In this document: positions 61,823-64,000 of the stretch, one piece after another | Layout: every line of letters begins with the position of its first letter | How positions within the stretch are numbered: the first letter of the stretch is position 1 | Origin: Diaphorobacter ruginosibacter | Lineage (GTDB): Bacteria; Pseudomonadota; Gammaproteobacteria; Burkholderiales; Burkholderiaceae_C | Length of the DNA stretch: 64,000 bases | Assembly: GCF_014395975.1 (NCBI RefSeq) | Contig: NZ_CP060714.1 | Location: 1,240,001-1,304,000 of the forward strand | Reading direction: 5' to 3' | Program-made: the position numbers and the translations under genes | The notes under the pieces: generated by a model | What the model was told of the DNA's origin: nothing | The model's database searches: none | Seen by the model: only the letters and a program-made list of their open reading frames with translations

Positions 61823-61934
61823 GGCGCGGTGACGGTGAGGCGGTGTCGGGTGGTCGAGGAAGCGCGGAGGAGGTTTCGTGGTGCGAAGTATCCCTCATCC
61901 GGCAATGCTGGGAGCATCAACACGCTCCCGCGGC

Positions 61935-62708
61935 TCAGAAGCCGTAGCCGTAGGTCTTGATGACCGCGCGTGCCTCGTCGCTGCGCAGGTACTTGAGCAG
62001 TTCCTTCGCCGTGTCGTTGGCCTCGCCCTTGTTCAGCAGCACGGCGTCCTGGCGGATGGGCTCGTGCATGCTCTCCGGAACGATCCAGTACGAGCCCTTG
62101 CTGACCTTGCCGTCCACCATCACCTGCGACAGTGCGACGAAGCCGAGCGGTGCGTTGCCGGTGGCGACAAATTGGTAGGTCTGGCCGATGTTTTCGCCGG
62201 TCACGACGCGGGGCTTGATCGTCTCAGTGAGCTTGAGCCTGTCGAGTGCCTCCATGGCGGCCGCGCCATAGGGGGCCAGCTTGGGGTTGGCGATCGCGAT
62301 GTGGTCGAACTGCGTGTTCAGCACCTTGCCCTCGCTGTCGACGTAGTTGTCACGCGGGCTCCAGAGCACCAGTTGGCCGATGGCGTAGGTATAGCGGGTT
62401 CCCTTGACGGCCTTGCCTTCCTTCTCCAGCTTTTCGGGCGTGGTGTCGTCGGCAGCCAGCAGCACGTCGTAGGGAGCGCCGTTGACGATCTGTGCATAGA
62501 ACTTGCCGGTTGCACCGGAGGAGATCACCACCTTGTTGCCGGTCTGCTTCTCGAACATCGCCCCCAGCTTCTGCATGGGGGCCGTGAAGTTGGCTGCCAC
62601 GGCCACGGCCACCTCGCCGGCGTGCGCCGCAGGCAGCAGCGCCAGTGCGAGTGCGGCCTGTGCGATCAGCTTCAGGGAAAGGGTGGTGCGGGTGCGTTGG
62701 CTTGTCAT
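61935..62708 (-). CDS. modA: Molybdate-binding periplasmic protein
   Basis: ModA captures molybdate or tungstate for the ModBC transporter. The 257-residue protein has a signal peptide (LIAQAALALALLPAAHAG) and a mature start EVAVAVAANFTAPMQKL. The oxyanion-binding loops are VVISSGATGKFYAQI and YDVLLAADDTTPEKL. The start is ATG 62708 with AAGGAA upstream. A dyad typical of ModE operators sits between it and the divergent modE. Confidence 0.96.
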   Translation of the reverse strand: MTSQRTRTTLSLKLIAQAALALALLPAAHAGEVAVAVAANFTAPMQKLGAMFEKQTGNKVVISSGATGKFYAQIVNGAPYDVLLAADDTTPEKLEKEGKAVKGTRYTYAIGQLVLWSPRDNYVDSEGKVLNTQFDHIAIANPKLAPYGAAAMEALDRLKLTETIKPRVVTGENIGQTYQFVATGNAPLGFVALSQVMVDGKVSKGSYWIVPESMHEPIRQDAVLLNKGEANDTAKELLKYLRSDEARAVIKTYGYGF

Positions 62709-62724
62709 GCGATGTTCCTTGATT

Positions 62725-62747
62725 CGTTATTCCATAATTGAACAACG
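62725..62747. promoter_or_regulatory. Candidate ModE operator
   Basis: CGTTATTC (62725-62732) and GAACAACG (62740-62747) form an eight-base inverted repeat with one mismatch around a seven-base spacer. The CGTTAT half resembles the known ModE half-site. It lies between modA and the divergent modE-like gene, suited to repress both when molybdate is plentiful. Binding is inferred. Confidence 0.6.
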
Positions 62748-62782
62748 TTGAGTATATGCAAAGACACGGCATGATGGCGCCC

Positions 62783-63565
62783 ATGCAGACAAATCACCGC
62801 GAACCCTCCTTTGTGGAAGCCCTGGGGCATGTGCAGTCGGACCGGCGCATCGACATTCTTCGGCAGATCGGCGAACTGGGCTCCATCTCCAAGGCCGCGC
62901 GCGCCGTGGGCGTGAGCTACAAGGCGGCCTGGCAGGCCGTGGATACGCTCACCAATCTGGCGGGCGTGGCCTTGCTCGACCGTGCCGTGGGTGGCCGAGG
63001 CGGCGGCGGTGCACGCCTCACCGATGCGGGCGTGCAGCTCCTGGCGGCGGCGCAGGCGCTCAAGATCGCCCGCAGCGACGCGGTGCAGCACATGCAGGAA
63101 CGGCCCGCGCTGCCGGCCGGGGCGGCGCAGCGACTGGCTGTGCGCACCAGCATGCGCAACCAGTGGCCCTGCGTGGTCAGGGACATGGATGTGCAGGGGC
63201 AGATCGTGCGCGTCGTGCTCGAAGGCGCGGCGTCGCCCGAGTTTCACGTCTGCGCGCGTATCACGCGCGAGAGCGCCGAGTTGCTGGGCCTTCAGAACGG
63301 CGTGGCCGTGCAGGCACTGTGCAAGGCCACCGCGGTGCACGCGCAGGCCCTGCCGACCGGCGGGCCGGTGGAGGCCTACGGTGTGAACCGCTGGAGCGGC
63401 TCCGTGACGCGCGTCTCGCGCGGGGGATTGGGCGACGAGGTCTCGGCCACGCTCGGCACGGGCCTGCAGATCGTGGGATTCTCCGAGCCGGGCGCGGGCC
63501 TGCGGGCTCGCTCCCGCGTGGTCCTGAAGGTGGACGAGTCGGCGGTGGTTCTTGCGCTCAGTTGA
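62783..63565 (+). CDS. modE: Molybdate-responsive regulator ModE
   Basis: ModE represses molybdate uptake when molybdate is bound. The roughly 260-residue protein has a LysR-like winged helix at about residues 15-80 (ILRQIGELGSISKAARAVG, YKAAWQAVDTL). Two C-terminal MOP/TOBE repeats follow (about 110-180 and 185-255; SMRNQWPCVVRDMDVQGQ and VNRWSGSVTRVSRGG). ATG 62783 is chosen by length against E. coli ModE; ATGs at 62771 and 62756 are in frame. None has a good ribosome binding site. It is divergent from modABC. Confidence 0.92.
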   Translation: MQTNHREPSFVEALGHVQSDRRIDILRQIGELGSISKAARAVGVSYKAAWQAVDTLTNLAGVALLDRAVGGRGGGGARLTDAGVQLLAAAQALKIARSDAVQHMQERPALPAGAAQRLAVRTSMRNQWPCVVRDMDVQGQIVRVVLEGAASPEFHVCARITRESAELLGLQNGVAVQALCKATAVHAQALPTGGPVEAYGVNRWSGSVTRVSRGGLGDEVSATLGTGLQIVGFSEPGAGLRARSRVVLKVDESAVVLALS

Positions 63566-63780
63566 GCCGTACCTCGATCCATCAGAGGAGCGCGAGCAGG
63601 GCGCTGAGGGCGCCGAATTGACACATTGGTGACATCAATCAAGGGAATTCCTCCCTTAGGCGTTAATACATAGGCATTTCTACCAGTTCCTCCAAATGGA
63701 ATGCCCACCTAGGATGCAGTGCAACATAACCACGGAGACAAGTGCATGTGGCGCCCCCGGCGTTGCATGCTCTGGTTGCC

Positions 63781-64000
63781 ATGAGCGACTTCATTCTGGA
63801 AACATCACACCTCACCAAGGAATTCAAGGGTTTCACCGCTGTCAGCGATGTGAACCTGTCCGTGCGCCGCGGCTCGATCCATGCACTGATCGGCCCCAAC
63901 GGTGCGGGAAAGACCACCTGCTTCAACCTGCTGACCAAGTTCCTGGAGCCCACCTCGGGCACCATCAAGTTCAATGGTCAGGACATCACCCGTGAAGCGC
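63781..64000 (+). CDS. LivG-type ABC transporter ATPase, truncated by window edge
   Basis: The first 73 residues are present: MSDFILETSHLTKEFKGFTA then VSDVNLSVRRGSIHALIG, with Walker A GPNGAGKTTCFNLL and the LivG-like TSGTIKFNGQDI. This matches the high-affinity branched-chain amino acid or urea/amide importer ATPase. The rest lies beyond base 64000. The 215-base gap before it carries no gene and likely its promoter. Confidence 0.88.
   Translation, partial: MSDFILETSHLTKEFKGFTAVSDVNLSVRRGSIHALIGPNGAGKTTCFNLLTKFLEPTSGTIKFNGQDITREA

Overview
The window is high-GC chromosomal DNA from a betaproteobacterium, most likely Burkholderiales, family Comamonadaceae (Comamonas/Delftia/Acidovorax-like). 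This rests on gene content and order: pyrG-kdsA-DUF1330-eno-ftsB, dapA-bamC, Rieske oxygenase/xseB-ispA-dxs, BLUF and RidA-like genes, and DUF3649/DUF3325 iron genes. The genus is inference. No rRNA, tRNA, CRISPR array, prophage or insertion sequence was seen. The DNA is densely coding and reads as core chromosome with one accessory-looking iron block.

Layout. (1) 1-4.7 kb: EAL/HDOD and DUF455 genes on the minus strand, then gamma-carbonic anhydrase and hslO on plus. (2) 4.1-9.5 kb, minus: pyrG, kdsA, DUF1330, eno, ftsB and a small unknown gene, covering CTP and KDO synthesis, glycolysis and the divisome. (3) 9.58-20.85 kb, plus: an iron block behind a clean Fur-box dyad. It holds a FecI-type sigma factor, a FecR regulator, a TonB-dependent siderophore receptor, DUF3649, a PepSY membrane protein, DUF3325, and a MacA-MacB-outer-membrane-factor exporter. 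(4) 20.9-27.8 kb: coaBC, dut, a glycine-zipper lipoprotein, a SlyD-like PPIase, a ribosomal oxygenase, an Ala-rich lipoprotein and an MBL hydrolase. (5) 27.9-32.2 kb, minus: MFS transporter, small membrane protein, methyltransferase, dapA, bamC. (6) 32.3-37.7 kb, plus: parE, a lytic transglycosylase and parC with overlapping or abutting ends. (7) 38-52 kb: monooxygenase, pdxY, ridA (minus); comEC, ATP-grasp, alpha-E, aldehyde dehydrogenase (plus); BLUF protein, sulfurtransferase, EamA transporter, Rieske oxygenase (minus). (8) 52.3-57 kb: xseB-ispA-dxs isoprenoid genes and a TRAP solute-binding gene (plus). (9) 57.3-64 kb: TRAP permeases and modABC (minus), modE (plus), and the start of a LivG-type ATPase cut by the window edge.

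Two observations stand out. First, a roughly 250-base intergenic element occurs twice (37781-38033 and 57045-57294), each time between convergent genes and just after an intrinsic terminator. Its 101-base core has 96 identical positions and folds as three nested inverted repeats; four of the five changes replace the entire 4-base apical loop. Second, the iron block combines siderophore sensing, uptake, a candidate periplasmic reductase and a PvdRT-OpmQ-like exporter with no biosynthesis genes in view, which suggests siderophore capture and recycling. Smaller leads are an attenuator-like leader before the Rieske gene, a 29-base dyad between eno and ftsB, a BLUF domain lacking its key glutamine, and a TRAP system whose binding-protein gene faces its permease genes.
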